Part shown: one piece after another, positions 5,042 through 12,221 of the stretch
How the letters are laid out: the number at the start of each line of letters is the position of its first letter
Position numbering within the stretch: the first letter of the stretch is position 1
DNA from: GCA-002840015 sp033765245
Lineage (GTDB): Bacteria; Pseudomonadota; Gammaproteobacteria; Xanthomonadales; Xanthomonadaceae
NCBI GenBank assembly: GCA_033765245.1
Contig: JANRIF010000289.1
Coordinates: forward strand, 1 to 19,834
Length of the DNA stretch: 19,834 nucleotides
Direction: 5' to 3'
Program-made: the position numbers and the translations under genes
Notes under the pieces: generated by a model
Told to the model about the DNA's origin: nothing
The model's input: the letters and a program-made list of their open reading frames with translations, nothing else
The model's database searches: none

Positions 5042-7336
5042 TCACTGCCCCGCCAGCCGGATCGGCAACGCAATGCGGAAGACCGTCCGCCGCCAGCGCC
5101 GGTTCTCGGTCAGCAGCAGGTCGCCACCGGCCTCGCGCAGCAGAGTACGGCAGTAGTGCAAGCCGAGTCCGCTGCCGCGTTCGTCCTTGCCGGTGTCGCG
5201 TGGCGTGAACACCTGCGCCACCCAGTCGGCGCGCACCCCGGGGCCATTGTCGGCGACGTCAAGGTACAGGGCGCTGGCCGGCCCGCCCGCTGCTTTGGCA
5301 CCAGCCAGGCTCACGGTCACCGCGACCGCTGCGCCCGGCGCGCCCGGCGCGCCCGGCGCGACCGGCGCGCGGCGCAGCCCGGCAAAGTGCAGGGCATTGT
5401 CGAGCAGGTTGCGCAGCGACTGCTCCAGCACCACCGGCGGCAGCGCGATGCTCAGCGGCAGGTCCGGCACCTGCACCGACAGTGCGCAATCGGCGATGTC
5501 GAACTTGTGCAGCAGCAATTCGGCCACGCGCTCCACCGTGGCGCGCACGGACACGCGCACCTTCTGCCGCTTGCGTACCAGGTCGAGCTCGGCATCGGCG
5601 ATGCCGCGCAGATGCCAGGCGTTCTTGCTGAGCACACGCCATTGCTCGGGGCCGACCACGGCGCCGCTGCGGCTGTGCTCGGCAAGCTGGTCGATCTTCT
5701 CGGCCAGGGACTCGGCGGCCTCGCGGGTCTCGTGCAGGTAGGCGCTCCAGTTCAGGCCGATCTGGGCGAACGCGGTCAGATCGGCCTGGGCTGCGGCCAG
5801 GCGCAGGGCCTCGGCGGCCAGGCGCAAGCCCGGCAAAAAGTGGCGCGGCGACGGCGGCGCGCCTTGGCTGCGGTCTTGCCGGGCATGGAACAGCACCAGC
5901 GCCTCCTGGACCTCGGCCTCGCCGACCCGCCGCCAGCCGAGCGGCAGGATGCACAGCCGCTCGGTAGCGCTTGGAGCGAGATCGGCGAGTTCGCCAGAGT
6001 CGTTGAGGTGATGAACTTCCACCGCCTCACCCTTCAGGAACACATCGGCCAGCGGTGAGCGATCCAGGCGTGCCGCCTCCAGGCGCGCGGGTTCGATGCC
6101 GTGCCAGGCGATCGGTCGATAGCGACTGGTGGTTTCCTGGCGCACCCAGAGCGCGGCGGTCAATTGGCAGGCGGTGCAGAGTTCCTGCAGGTAGGCATGG
6201 ACGTGGAATTGCGCAGCGCGCGCCGCGTCGGTGGATTCGGGCGCAGCTGCGGTAGCCGGTAGTTGCGTGTGCTCGGCGGCGGGCAGGAGCGATGCGGGTT
6301 CGGAGTTCGCCTCGTCGGCGGGCAAGCTGCCGATCATCTGGCCCGGCTCGGCACTCAAGGTGCGCAGCAGTTCCACCAGTTCGAACGGGCTATGCAGCAC
6401 GGCCGCTGCCGGGCTGCCGTCATGGACCGCCGGGTTCGACCCCAGTGTGGGAACCGGATGCCCCGGCGCGGCCAGCCAGGTCAGACGCAGCGCCGGGTCG
6501 CTCAGGCGTTTGCGCAGGGCTTGTTCGGTCGCGCGGTCGCGCGGCCAGGCGGCGCTGCTGAGCAAGACATGGTCTGGGCGGTCAGCCGCCTCCAGCAGGT
6601 TCAACAGGCTGCCGGCCTGCTTGCAAGCGAACACCTCGAAGCCGACGCTGCTGAGCCAGCGCAGCAGGTGCTCGGCAAAATATTCGTCGTGCAGGCACAG
6701 CGCCACTGCGCTGCGCTCGGCGCCGGGCCAGCGATGGGCGGCGGCCCAGGCCTCGCGGTCGATGGTCTCGATGACCCCAGCATGCAGCACCCGCCGCTGT
6801 GCTTCGCGGTTGCGCTGATTCGCCAGCGCCATGGCTTGCTTGACCGAGCCGGCGATGTGCAGGTGCTCGCGCTGGACCTCGGTGATGCAGACCTCCAGGC
6901 GGTCGCCCTTGTCGAGCAGTTCCTGGACCTTGGAGGGGCTGCCCGGCAAATCGCGGCGGTCGATGCGGATTTCGATGCCGCTGTGCTCGGCGATGGCGTA
7001 GGCGGCTTCGCCGGTGGGCATGTTGTCAACCTGCACCGGCAACAGATCGCCCACCCGTGGCGGCTGCGTCCAGGGATTGTGCTCGACCCAGCGCAGGCTG
7101 GCATAGCGCGCGTCGGGTTGCCGCTCGTGGGGATTCAACAGAAACACTCGGTGCCGCTGTCCGGTGGTGTAGGCGTCGGCATTCTTGCCGGCATGGAAAT
7201 GGCCGGCCGGCACGATGGCGTATTCGGCCCAGGGACAATCGATCAGGCGCAGGCGCACGCGGGGCGGCCAGACGGCGACCACCTCGCCTTCCTGCAAGCG
7301 CTGCGAATACGGTATGTCGCGCCTGTCCGCCGTCAT
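5042..7336 (-). CDS. Soluble histidine kinase with two S1/OB-like domains, pseudo-receiver and GAF domain
   Basis: The 764-residue protein has no membrane helices. The N-terminus looks like two S1-type OB folds. Residues 14-90 end in a YASLRWVEHNPW motif resembling the end of an S1 repeat, and 94-168 have the pattern GDLLPVQV...DKGDRLEVCITEV. Residues 207-328 resemble a receiver, but the acceptor position is serine (HVLLSS, 256-261) and the strand-5 lysine is missing, so it is a pseudo-receiver. A Pro/Ala linker leads to a GAF domain (about 375-487). The H box is H535 (AYLHETRE). The ATPase domain is intact: N647 (LLDNALH), DNGPGV at 696-701, GSGLGL at 721-726. The ATG at 7336 has GGGGG 5 bases upstream. 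It is the first gene of the operon. S1 folds usually bind RNA or single-stranded nucleic acid, so the input may be a nucleic acid; this is inference. Confidence 0.88.
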   Translation of the reverse strand: MTADRRDIPYSQRLQEGEVVAVWPPRVRLRLIDCPWAEYAIVPAGHFHAGKNADAYTTGQRHRVFLLNPHERQPDARYASLRWVEHNPWTQPPRVGDLLPVQVDNMPTGEAAYAIAEHSGIEIRIDRRDLPGSPSKVQELLDKGDRLEVCITEVQREHLHIAGSVKQAMALANQRNREAQRRVLHAGVIETIDREAWAAAHRWPGAERSAVALCLHDEYFAEHLLRWLSSVGFEVFACKQAGSLLNLLEAADRPDHVLLSSAAWPRDRATEQALRKRLSDPALRLTWLAAPGHPVPTLGSNPAVHDGSPAAAVLHSPFELVELLRTLSAEPGQMIGSLPADEANSEPASLLPAAEHTQLPATAAAPESTDAARAAQFHVHAYLQELCTACQLTAALWVRQETTSRYRPIAWHGIEPARLEAARLDRSPLADVFLKGEAVEVHHLNDSGELADLAPSATERLCILPLGWRRVGEAEVQEALVLFHARQDRSQGAPPSPRHFLPGLRLAAEALRLAAAQADLTAFAQIGLNWSAYLHETREAAESLAEKIDQLAEHSRSGAVVGPEQWRVLSKNAWHLRGIADAELDLVRKRQKVRVSVRATVERVAELLLHKFDIADCALSVQVPDLPLSIALPPVVLEQSLRNLLDNALHFAGLRRAPVAPGAPGAPGAAVAVTVSLAGAKAAGGPASALYLDVADNGPGVRADWVAQVFTPRDTGKDERGSGLGLHYCRTLLREAGGDLLLTENRRWRRTVFRIALPIRLAGQ
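5331..5366. repeat. 9-bp tandem repeat inside the kinase ATPase domain
   Basis: Three exact copies of GCGCCCGGC (5331-5357) are followed by one variant, GCGACCGGC (5358-5366). In the protein they give an alanine-proline-glycine loop (about residues 659-669) between the N box and the next strand of the ATPase domain. Because the unit is 9 bp, gain or loss of copies keeps the frame. Confidence 0.8.
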
Positions 7337-7692
7337 CCTTTCCCCCGTTGCGCGGTCGGTCGGCGGGCGTGGCCGCGCCGCATCGTCCGCAGACCGAACG
7401 CCCGATACTACACGCGCGCACCAAGGCCCGCGATACCTGCACGGACCCTGGACTGGGGTAGATTCATGGAGTGCCCCGCAGGTGCTCGGCGATCCATGTT
7501 GCGTCCTGGCGAAAGCCAGCCACGTCGGAGCACTCGCTGCGCTCGCATCCCCCCTTCGCAGGCGAAAGGGGGGTTCAAGCGGCTTGCGCCAAGTCTGCGT
7601 CCAGTGCGGCAGGAACGAGAGACGGTTGGTGGAGAGGGCCGCAGGCGACAGGGACCGTCCACCACAGCCACCGATCCGGCAAAATAGCCAGT
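7337..7692. other. Divergent intergenic region between the kinase operon and tk
   Basis: Both flanking genes start here, so it must hold a promoter in each direction, but I find no pair of -35 and -10 boxes convincing enough to list. The half nearest tk looks like repetitive extragenic DNA: a CGCTGCGCTCGCAT stretch, the bulged C6/G6 hairpin listed separately, and a second structured patch where GACGGT (7621-7626) pairs with ACCGTC (7654-7659) or TGGTGGA (7627-7633) with TCCACCA (7658-7664). tk has no clear Shine-Dalgarno. No small gene is supported. Confidence 0.5.
7549..7573. repeat. Bulged hairpin, probable repetitive extragenic element
   Basis: CCCCCCTTCGC (7549-7559) pairs with GCGAAAGGGGGG (7562-7573) with a single unpaired A in the right arm and a 2-base loop as drawn; a real fold would open the last pairs. 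The surrounding phrase (CGCTGCGCTCGCAT before, TTCAAGCGGCTTGCGCC after) has the look of a multi-copy intergenic element. Only one copy is in the window. Confidence 0.45.
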
Positions 7693-8334
7693 ATGGCCAA
7701 GCTGTATTTCTACTATTCGGCGATGAACGCCGGCAAGACCACCACGCTGCTGCAGAGCGCGCACAACTACCACGAGCGCGGCATGCGCACGTTGATCCTG
7801 ACGCCCCGGCTCGACGATCGCCACGGACAGGGGGTGGTGGCGTCGCGAATCGGGCTGCGCGCGATTGGCCGCATCTTCGAGAGCGGCGACGACATCGAGG
7901 CGCTGGTGCGCGGCGACATCGCCGAGCACGGCCCGCTGCACTGCGTGCTGGTGGACGAGGCGCAGTTCCTCAACAAACGTCAGGTGTGGCAACTCACCGA
8001 AGTGGTGGATCGGCTCGACATCCCGGCGCTGGCCTATGGACTGCGCACCGATTTTCGCGGCGAGTTGTTCGAAGGGAGCCAGTACCTGCTGGCCTGGGCC
8101 GACCACCTCACCGAGATCAAGACCATCTGCCACAGCGGCCGCAAGGCCACCATGGTGGTGCGGGTGGACGAGCAGGGGCGTGCGCTCACCGAGGGGCCGC
8201 AGGTGCAGATCGGCGGCAACGAACGCTACGTTTCGGTGAGCCGGATCGAATTCAAGAACATCACCGAAGGCCACGGCGTGCTGCCGCTCAAGCAGCCGCG
8301 ACTGCCGCTGGAAGCCGGCGACGACGCCGAGTGA
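7693..8334 (+). CDS. tk: Thymidine kinase (TK1-like, type II)
   Basis: The 213-residue cytoplasmic enzyme phosphorylates thymidine to dTMP with ATP in pyrimidine salvage. The P-loop is SAMNAGKTTT (K15), the Walker B/catalytic motif is VDEAQF (D88, E89), and the lasso/substrate region is present (GGNERYVSVSR). Length is normal for the family. Zinc-knuckle residues are largely lost: only C146 (TICHSGRKAT) remains, while the positions matching Cys148, Cys183 and His186 of the classical enzyme are S148, S183 and E186. I believe related lineages share this, but I could not check. The ATG at 7693 is chosen because MAKLYFYYSAMNAGKT matches the family N-terminus; the frame extends upstream without family similarity. 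It is transcribed divergently from the kinase operon and is functionally unrelated to it. Confidence 0.97.
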   Translation: MAKLYFYYSAMNAGKTTTLLQSAHNYHERGMRTLILTPRLDDRHGQGVVASRIGLRAIGRIFESGDDIEALVRGDIAEHGPLHCVLVDEAQFLNKRQVWQLTEVVDRLDIPALAYGLRTDFRGELFEGSQYLLAWADHLTEIKTICHSGRKATMVVRVDEQGRALTEGPQVQIGGNERYVSVSRIEFKNITEGHGVLPLKQPRLPLEAGDDAE

Positions 8335-8340
8335 TGCGGA

Positions 8341-8362
8341 CTGCGCGGCGGTTGCCGCGCAG
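8341..8362. terminator. Bidirectional stem-loop between convergent tk and TPR genes
   Basis: CTGCGCGGC (8341-8349), loop GGTT, and GCCGCGCAG (8354-8362) form a perfect 9-bp stem. It fills almost all of the 30-bp gap between the tk stop and the TPR-gene stop, where a shared terminator is expected. There is no T-tract on either strand, so termination efficiency is unknown. Confidence 0.6.
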
Positions 8363-8364
8363 CG

Positions 8365-10434
8365 TCAGGACGTCGCCGCGTCGTCGTAGCCCAGCGCCTG
8401 CGCCATCGGCTGCAAGGTGGCGAACGGGACCGCCAGCACCTGCGCATAATCGCGCCAATGCCCGGCGGCAAAGCCCGAGCGTACGCGGCCGCTGGCATGT
8501 GGCAGCGATTGCGCGATGCGCGCCTCGTCGCGGAATCCGATGTCGGCGAATCCGGTCAGCCGCGCCAGCGTGCCGGCGCGATCGTGCTCCACCTCCTCGC
8601 CGCGCAGCAGCAGCACCCGCTGCGGTTGCTCGTCGCGGAACGCCAGCAGCGGCTCCAGCACGTGCCGCAGCCACAGCGCGGCATTGTCGAGATCGGCGGC
8701 GCCGTACTGATGCGGACAACCGAACGCCAGCCAGTTGAGCAGCAGATCGCGCGGATCTCGTACCAGCACGATCACCCGTCCGTTCGGAAACTGCGCCTGT
8801 ACCGCACGATCCCAATGCGGAATCCAGTCGATCGCCCGTTCCGGATCGAAGCCGAGCGCCTGAACTCCGGCGTGCCACGCCGCATACGTGCCGGCGACCA
8901 AGCCCTCGGGGGTGCGCTGCCGGAACGGGTCGAAGCCATCCGCACGCGGCGCCGAAGCGAAACGGTCGGTCAACACCACGTGGCCGGTAGTCAACGCCAG
9001 CGGCGCGATCAACGCCTCGGCAGGCGCGCCGGGCAGGGTCCACAACAAGATCGCGGGCGCCGTTTCCTGCTCCGGCACCGGCGCCTCGCCGATCGGACGC
9101 GAGCCGGGCAACGGCAGCGCCGACGTGGCGAGCTGCCACGTTTCCTGCCAAGCCGACAGCGCCTGCGCCGCGCGTCCGGCGCGATCCAGCGCCAGGCCAT
9201 GCCAATGCAGCACGCTGCGGCGGGCTTCGCCTTGCGGCTCGCCGTCGAGCAGGCGGCGGGTGCGCGCCAACGCCCGCTCCGGCTGCTGGCGCAGCTCGGC
9301 GCGCAGCTTGACCAGTTGCGCCGCGCCGAGACTGGGCTCGATCGCCAGCGCGCGATCGGCAAAGGATTCGGCCTGATCGAGTTGGCTGCGCAACTCGCGC
9401 ACTTGCGCCATCGCCTGCAAGGCGAGCGGGCTGTCCGGGCTGGCCTGATACCAGCGCTCGCTGATCTGTTCGGCGTTGTCCAGATCGAGCCCTTCGATGG
9501 CCAGACGCAGGGTCCAGAAATCGTTGCGCCCGGGGTGCGCCTGGATGCGTTCTTCGAGCAGCACCACCGCTTCGTCGTAACGACCCAGCGCGCGCCACGC
9601 CTGAATCAGCCGGGTGAGCGCGTGCGGATGATCGGGCAACTCCCGCAACAGCGCGGCGTAGCCGGCGGCAGCCTCGTCAAGGCGGCCCGCGCTCATCAGC
9701 ATGTCCGCGCGCAGGCTGAGCGCGTTGGCGTCGCCGGGCTGCTGCTCGACCAGAATATCGAGCTGCGCCAGCGCATCCTCACCGCGTCCCTGCGCGGTGA
9801 TGGCGCGCAACAGATCCCAGCGCAGACTGCGATTGGTGGGCTGCACCCGCAGGGCGTTACCGAGCGCCTGTTCGGCAAACGCATGATGGCCCTGGGCGAG
9901 CAGACACGAACCCAGGCGCGCCTGTGCGAGTGTGCTGCCTGGCTCGGCGGCGAGCGCTGCCGCGAACAGCGACGCGGCCGTCTCCAGGTCGCCCCGGCTT
10001 TGCGCGTCGACCCCGCGCAGGATCAGTACGTCCGCGGCGTCGGGTTCGATCAGCGCGGCGCGCGCGGTGTGCTGCTGCGCCTGCTCGAAGTCGCCGCGCG
10101 CGATCGCCAGATGCGCGAGGCTGACGTATGCGGAGAACGCATTGGGGTTGAGCGTGACCGCCTCATGCAAGGCTGCCTCGGCCGCCGCTTCGTCGGAACA
10201 GCGCGCCAACAGCGATCCCTTGGTGGTGTGAAAGACGCTGTTGTCCGGCGCCAGCGCAATCGCTTTCTCGATGCTCGCCATGGCCGGCTCGAAGTCGCCT
10301 ACGGCGCCGCGCGCGATCGCCAGCAGATGATGCGCCTCGGCCATCTCGGGAAAGCGCGTCACCGCATCATTGGCTTCGACCAGCGCCAATTCGAACTGCT
10401 CGTGCGCGAGCGCATCCAGAACCTTCTGCAACAT
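8365..10434 (-). CDS. TPR protein with C-terminal sulfotransferase-like domain
   Basis: The 689-residue protein has no signal peptide or membrane helix. Residues 1-455 are tandem TPR helices, with repeated patterns such as Ax(3)LAIARGDFEQA and ALxxxP. Residues 460-689 match the tail of TPR-sulfotransferase proteins: VIVLVRDPRD (554-563) resembles the 3'-phosphate-binding motif of PAPS sulfotransferases, and GHWRDYAQVL (658-667) is a family hallmark. The 5'-phosphosulfate loop, normally PRSGTT, is replaced by TLPGAPAEAL (466-475), so PAPS-dependent activity is doubtful; the domain may bind a partner or use another donor. The ATG at 10434 is preferred over a TTG at 10500. No strong Shine-Dalgarno is visible. 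It lies 104 bp downstream of the oxygenase gene, with a stem-loop in between. Confidence 0.85.
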   Translation of the reverse strand: MLQKVLDALAHEQFELALVEANDAVTRFPEMAEAHHLLAIARGAVGDFEPAMASIEKAIALAPDNSVFHTTKGSLLARCSDEAAAEAALHEAVTLNPNAFSAYVSLAHLAIARGDFEQAQQHTARAALIEPDAADVLILRGVDAQSRGDLETAASLFAAALAAEPGSTLAQARLGSCLLAQGHHAFAEQALGNALRVQPTNRSLRWDLLRAITAQGRGEDALAQLDILVEQQPGDANALSLRADMLMSAGRLDEAAAGYAALLRELPDHPHALTRLIQAWRALGRYDEAVVLLEERIQAHPGRNDFWTLRLAIEGLDLDNAEQISERWYQASPDSPLALQAMAQVRELRSQLDQAESFADRALAIEPSLGAAQLVKLRAELRQQPERALARTRRLLDGEPQGEARRSVLHWHGLALDRAGRAAQALSAWQETWQLATSALPLPGSRPIGEAPVPEQETAPAILLWTLPGAPAEALIAPLALTTGHVVLTDRFASAPRADGFDPFRQRTPEGLVAGTYAAWHAGVQALGFDPERAIDWIPHWDRAVQAQFPNGRVIVLVRDPRDLLLNWLAFGCPHQYGAADLDNAALWLRHVLEPLLAFRDEQPQRVLLLRGEEVEHDRAGTLARLTGFADIGFRDEARIAQSLPHASGRVRSGFAAGHWRDYAQVLAVPFATLQPMAQALGYDDAATS

Positions 10435-10460
10435 GGGATAGTCGCCTGTGTCGGGGAGCC

Positions 10461-10492
10461 GCCCGCCTCGCCGCCGCGGCTTGGCGGCGGGC
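10461..10492 (-). terminator. GC stem-loop between the oxygenase and TPR genes
   Basis: GCCCGCC (10461-10467) pairs with GGCGGGC (10486-10492); alternatively CGCCGCC (10469-10475) pairs with GGCGGCG (10483-10489) around loop GCGGCTT. On the minus strand it lies after the oxygenase stop and before the TPR start, where it could terminate or attenuate read-through. There is no U-tract. Confidence 0.4.
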
Positions 10493-10538
10493 GTGGGCAA
10501 ACGTGCATTCTATCGCGGCACGGCGCGGTGCGTCGCGC

Positions 10539-11261
10539 TCAGACGGACGCGCGCTCTTTTGCGCGCAGGAACCAGCCGGTGATCGCCAACCGCGGCTGCG
10601 CCGCCCACGGCGCCACCAGCGAGACGCTGTGCGACTGCGGAATCTTGAACATCGACACGCTGTTCCACAACGGCATCAGGGTTTCGGCAACGCCGCCTTT
10701 GGCGTCGTGGAACTGCAGCAATCCGCCCCAGTCGGGGTGCCAGCCCTTGCTGAGATTGATCACGTAGGCGACCCCGCGATTTTCCTTGCGGTCCTCGTCG
10801 TCGTGATGGGTCAGGAACTGCCCGGGCAGGTAGCGGGTGGCCTGGGCGTTGGCGGCCACGATGTCGGGGATGCCGGTGAACCAGCGCGCAAACTCGATGA
10901 CCTCGGCGGAATTCATGAACTCCAGCACCAGATGCAGCACCAGCCCCGGATCGCGACCCTCCTGCAGCGCACGCACCAGCATGTAGCTGTCGTAGACGAA
11001 CTGGAAGCCGTCGCGAGCGCCCTGATAGGCGCGCTGATAGATGGCATTGCGCTGCGTCTCGCTCAGCGCCGCATACTCGGCCGCCGGCAGCGTCCTGGCA
11101 ACGCCGTCGCTGCGTTCTGCCAGTGTCCACGGCACTTCGTCGCGCAGACACAGGTGCAGCCGCTCTGCCGCCGCCGCCTGCAGAAAGCCCGGCACCTGCA
11201 CCCGGCCGTACTGCGCGAAACGCAACCGGTACGGCTCGAATTCGACTTCGTTGCTGATCAT
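10539..11261 (-). CDS. 2-oxoglutarate/Fe(II)-dependent oxygenase (prolyl-4-hydroxylase-like)
   Basis: The 240-residue cytoplasmic protein couples oxidative decarboxylation of 2-oxoglutarate to hydroxylation of an unknown substrate. The iron triad is visible: an HxD motif within FLTHHDDED (H152 or H153 with D154 or D155), the distal H211 (PQSHSVSLV), and the 2-oxoglutarate-binding R233 (AITGWFLR). The order and spacing fit the double-stranded beta-helix core of the prolyl hydroxylase branch. The start at 11261 gives a family-like N-terminus (FEPYRLRFAQYGRVQVPGFL follows). An ATG at 11300 would add 13 residues; neither has a good Shine-Dalgarno. It sits between the PDZ gene and the TPR-sulfotransferase gene, which suggests a protein- or peptide-modifying role. 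The substrate is unknown. Confidence 0.88.
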   Translation of the reverse strand: MISNEVEFEPYRLRFAQYGRVQVPGFLQAAAAERLHLCLRDEVPWTLAERSDGVARTLPAAEYAALSETQRNAIYQRAYQGARDGFQFVYDSYMLVRALQEGRDPGLVLHLVLEFMNSAEVIEFARWFTGIPDIVAANAQATRYLPGQFLTHHDDEDRKENRGVAYVINLSKGWHPDWGGLLQFHDAKGGVAETLMPLWNSVSMFKIPQSHSVSLVAPWAAQPRLAITGWFLRAKERASV

Positions 11262-11316
11262 GGGAATGCGCGCGCCGCCGGATTCCGGCTGGAACCTCAT
11301 GGTGCAACGCCCGGCA

Positions 11317-11332
11317 CCGGCTCGCAAGCCGG
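11317..11332 (-). terminator. Short GC hairpin between the PDZ and oxygenase genes
   Basis: CCGGCT (11317-11322), loop CGCA, and AGCCGG (11327-11332) form a perfect 6-bp stem. On the minus strand it lies 38 bases after the PDZ-gene stop. It may mark the end of the sigma/anti-sigma/PDZ transcript, or a partial attenuator before the oxygenase. There is no U-tract. Confidence 0.35.
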
Positions 11333-11370
11333 AGCGGCGCATGGGAACGTATCGCGTGCCCGCTTCGGAC

Positions 11371-12210
11371 TCAATGACAGGCTTCGTGCGTCTCGCGATA
11401 CACCACCGGATTCCAATGCTCGTGCTTGACCACGCTACCGCCCAGGTTGAAGTGCGCGGCGATGGCGTAGGTGGTGTCCGGCTGCACGTCGATCTCGATG
11501 GTCTTGTAGTGGTCTTCCGGCTGGAAGGTCCGTTGCCGCTGCTGCACGGCAACGAAACGCTCGGAATCGATGTCCTCGGCCACCGTCACCAGGCGCTTGC
11601 CGGGTTTGACCCGGATGGTCGCCGTTTTCAGTGGTGTGCGGCCGTCGATGTACGCGATCGTCGCTGGAAACAGATCGTCGCTGCGCGATGCGGTGAAGAA
11701 CGTGCTGATGCGGCCGCAGCGGCCGACACTGGCACTGGGGCTGACCGTCAATGCGAATGCCGGCACCGCCAGAGCGGCCGCCTGGCCCTGCACCGACAAC
11801 ACCCGATCGGCGCGCCCCACCTGCAGCGCCAGCGCGCCGTCGTGCCGGCTCACCGTGTCGCGCAGGACATCCAGCGGTTGCGGCGCACCCACCAGCGGTT
11901 CGCCGTTGACCGCCAGCAGACGATCGCCGACGCGCAGGCCGATGCGTTCGGCCGCCCCGCCCGGCGTCACCGCCAGTACGGATGGTCCTTGCGCGGCGCG
12001 CGGATCGATCACCGCGCCGAGTTCGTAGCGCGTGCGCGCCGCTCCCTCGATCCGCAACGGCTCCTCGTCGGGTCCGGGCAGGCCGCCCGACTCGGCCGCT
12101 CGCAGCAGCGCCAGTTCGATCTCCGCCGACACCGCCGCGGGCATTGCATCCTGGGCCAACGCGCCGACGGGCGACAACACCGACAGCGCAAGCAACACCG
12201 CAACCTTCAT
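11371..12210 (-). CDS. Secreted PDZ-domain protein of the ECF sigma operon
   Basis: The 279-residue product begins with a signal peptide (MKVAVLLALSVLSPVGALA, cleavage probably after A19), so it acts in the envelope. A PDZ domain covers about 60-145, with the ligand-loop and core pattern GLRVGDRLLAVNG at 91-103. The C-terminal part (about 150-279) looks like an all-beta domain and ends in a histidine-rich tail (H263, H265, H275, H279). No protease catalytic residues accompany the PDZ domain. The start has GAGGAG (12218-12223) 7 bases upstream, lying on the stop codon of the anti-sigma gene 11 bp away, so translation is probably coupled. Co-transcription with a sigma factor and membrane anti-sigma candidate suggests it senses peptide or misfolded-protein stress, or modulates the anti-sigma factor. 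This is inference. Confidence 0.88.
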   Translation of the reverse strand: MKVAVLLALSVLSPVGALAQDAMPAAVSAEIELALLRAAESGGLPGPDEEPLRIEGAARTRYELGAVIDPRAAQGPSVLAVTPGGAAERIGLRVGDRLLAVNGEPLVGAPQPLDVLRDTVSRHDGALALQVGRADRVLSVQGQAAALAVPAFALTVSPSASVGRCGRISTFFTASRSDDLFPATIAYIDGRTPLKTATIRVKPGKRLVTVAEDIDSERFVAVQQRQRTFQPEDHYKTIEIDVQPDTTYAIAAHFNLGGSVVKHEHWNPVVYRETHEACH

Positions 12211-12221
12211 GGCGAATCTCC

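Noticed and set aside
4936..5073. N-terminal extension of the hybrid kinase to an upstream start
   Set aside because: It would overlap the end of the first kinase gene, is Arg-rich without domain content, and the ATG at 4935 has an ideal GGAGG at 7 bases.
7471..7692. Upstream extension of thymidine kinase
   Set aside because: The extension crosses the repeat-like hairpin and has no family similarity; the protein from 7693 begins exactly like known thymidine kinases.
8458..10767. Long plus-strand open frame opposite the TPR-sulfotransferase gene
   Set aside because: Low-complexity Arg/Gln-rich shadow; it also runs past the minus-strand gene into the next one.
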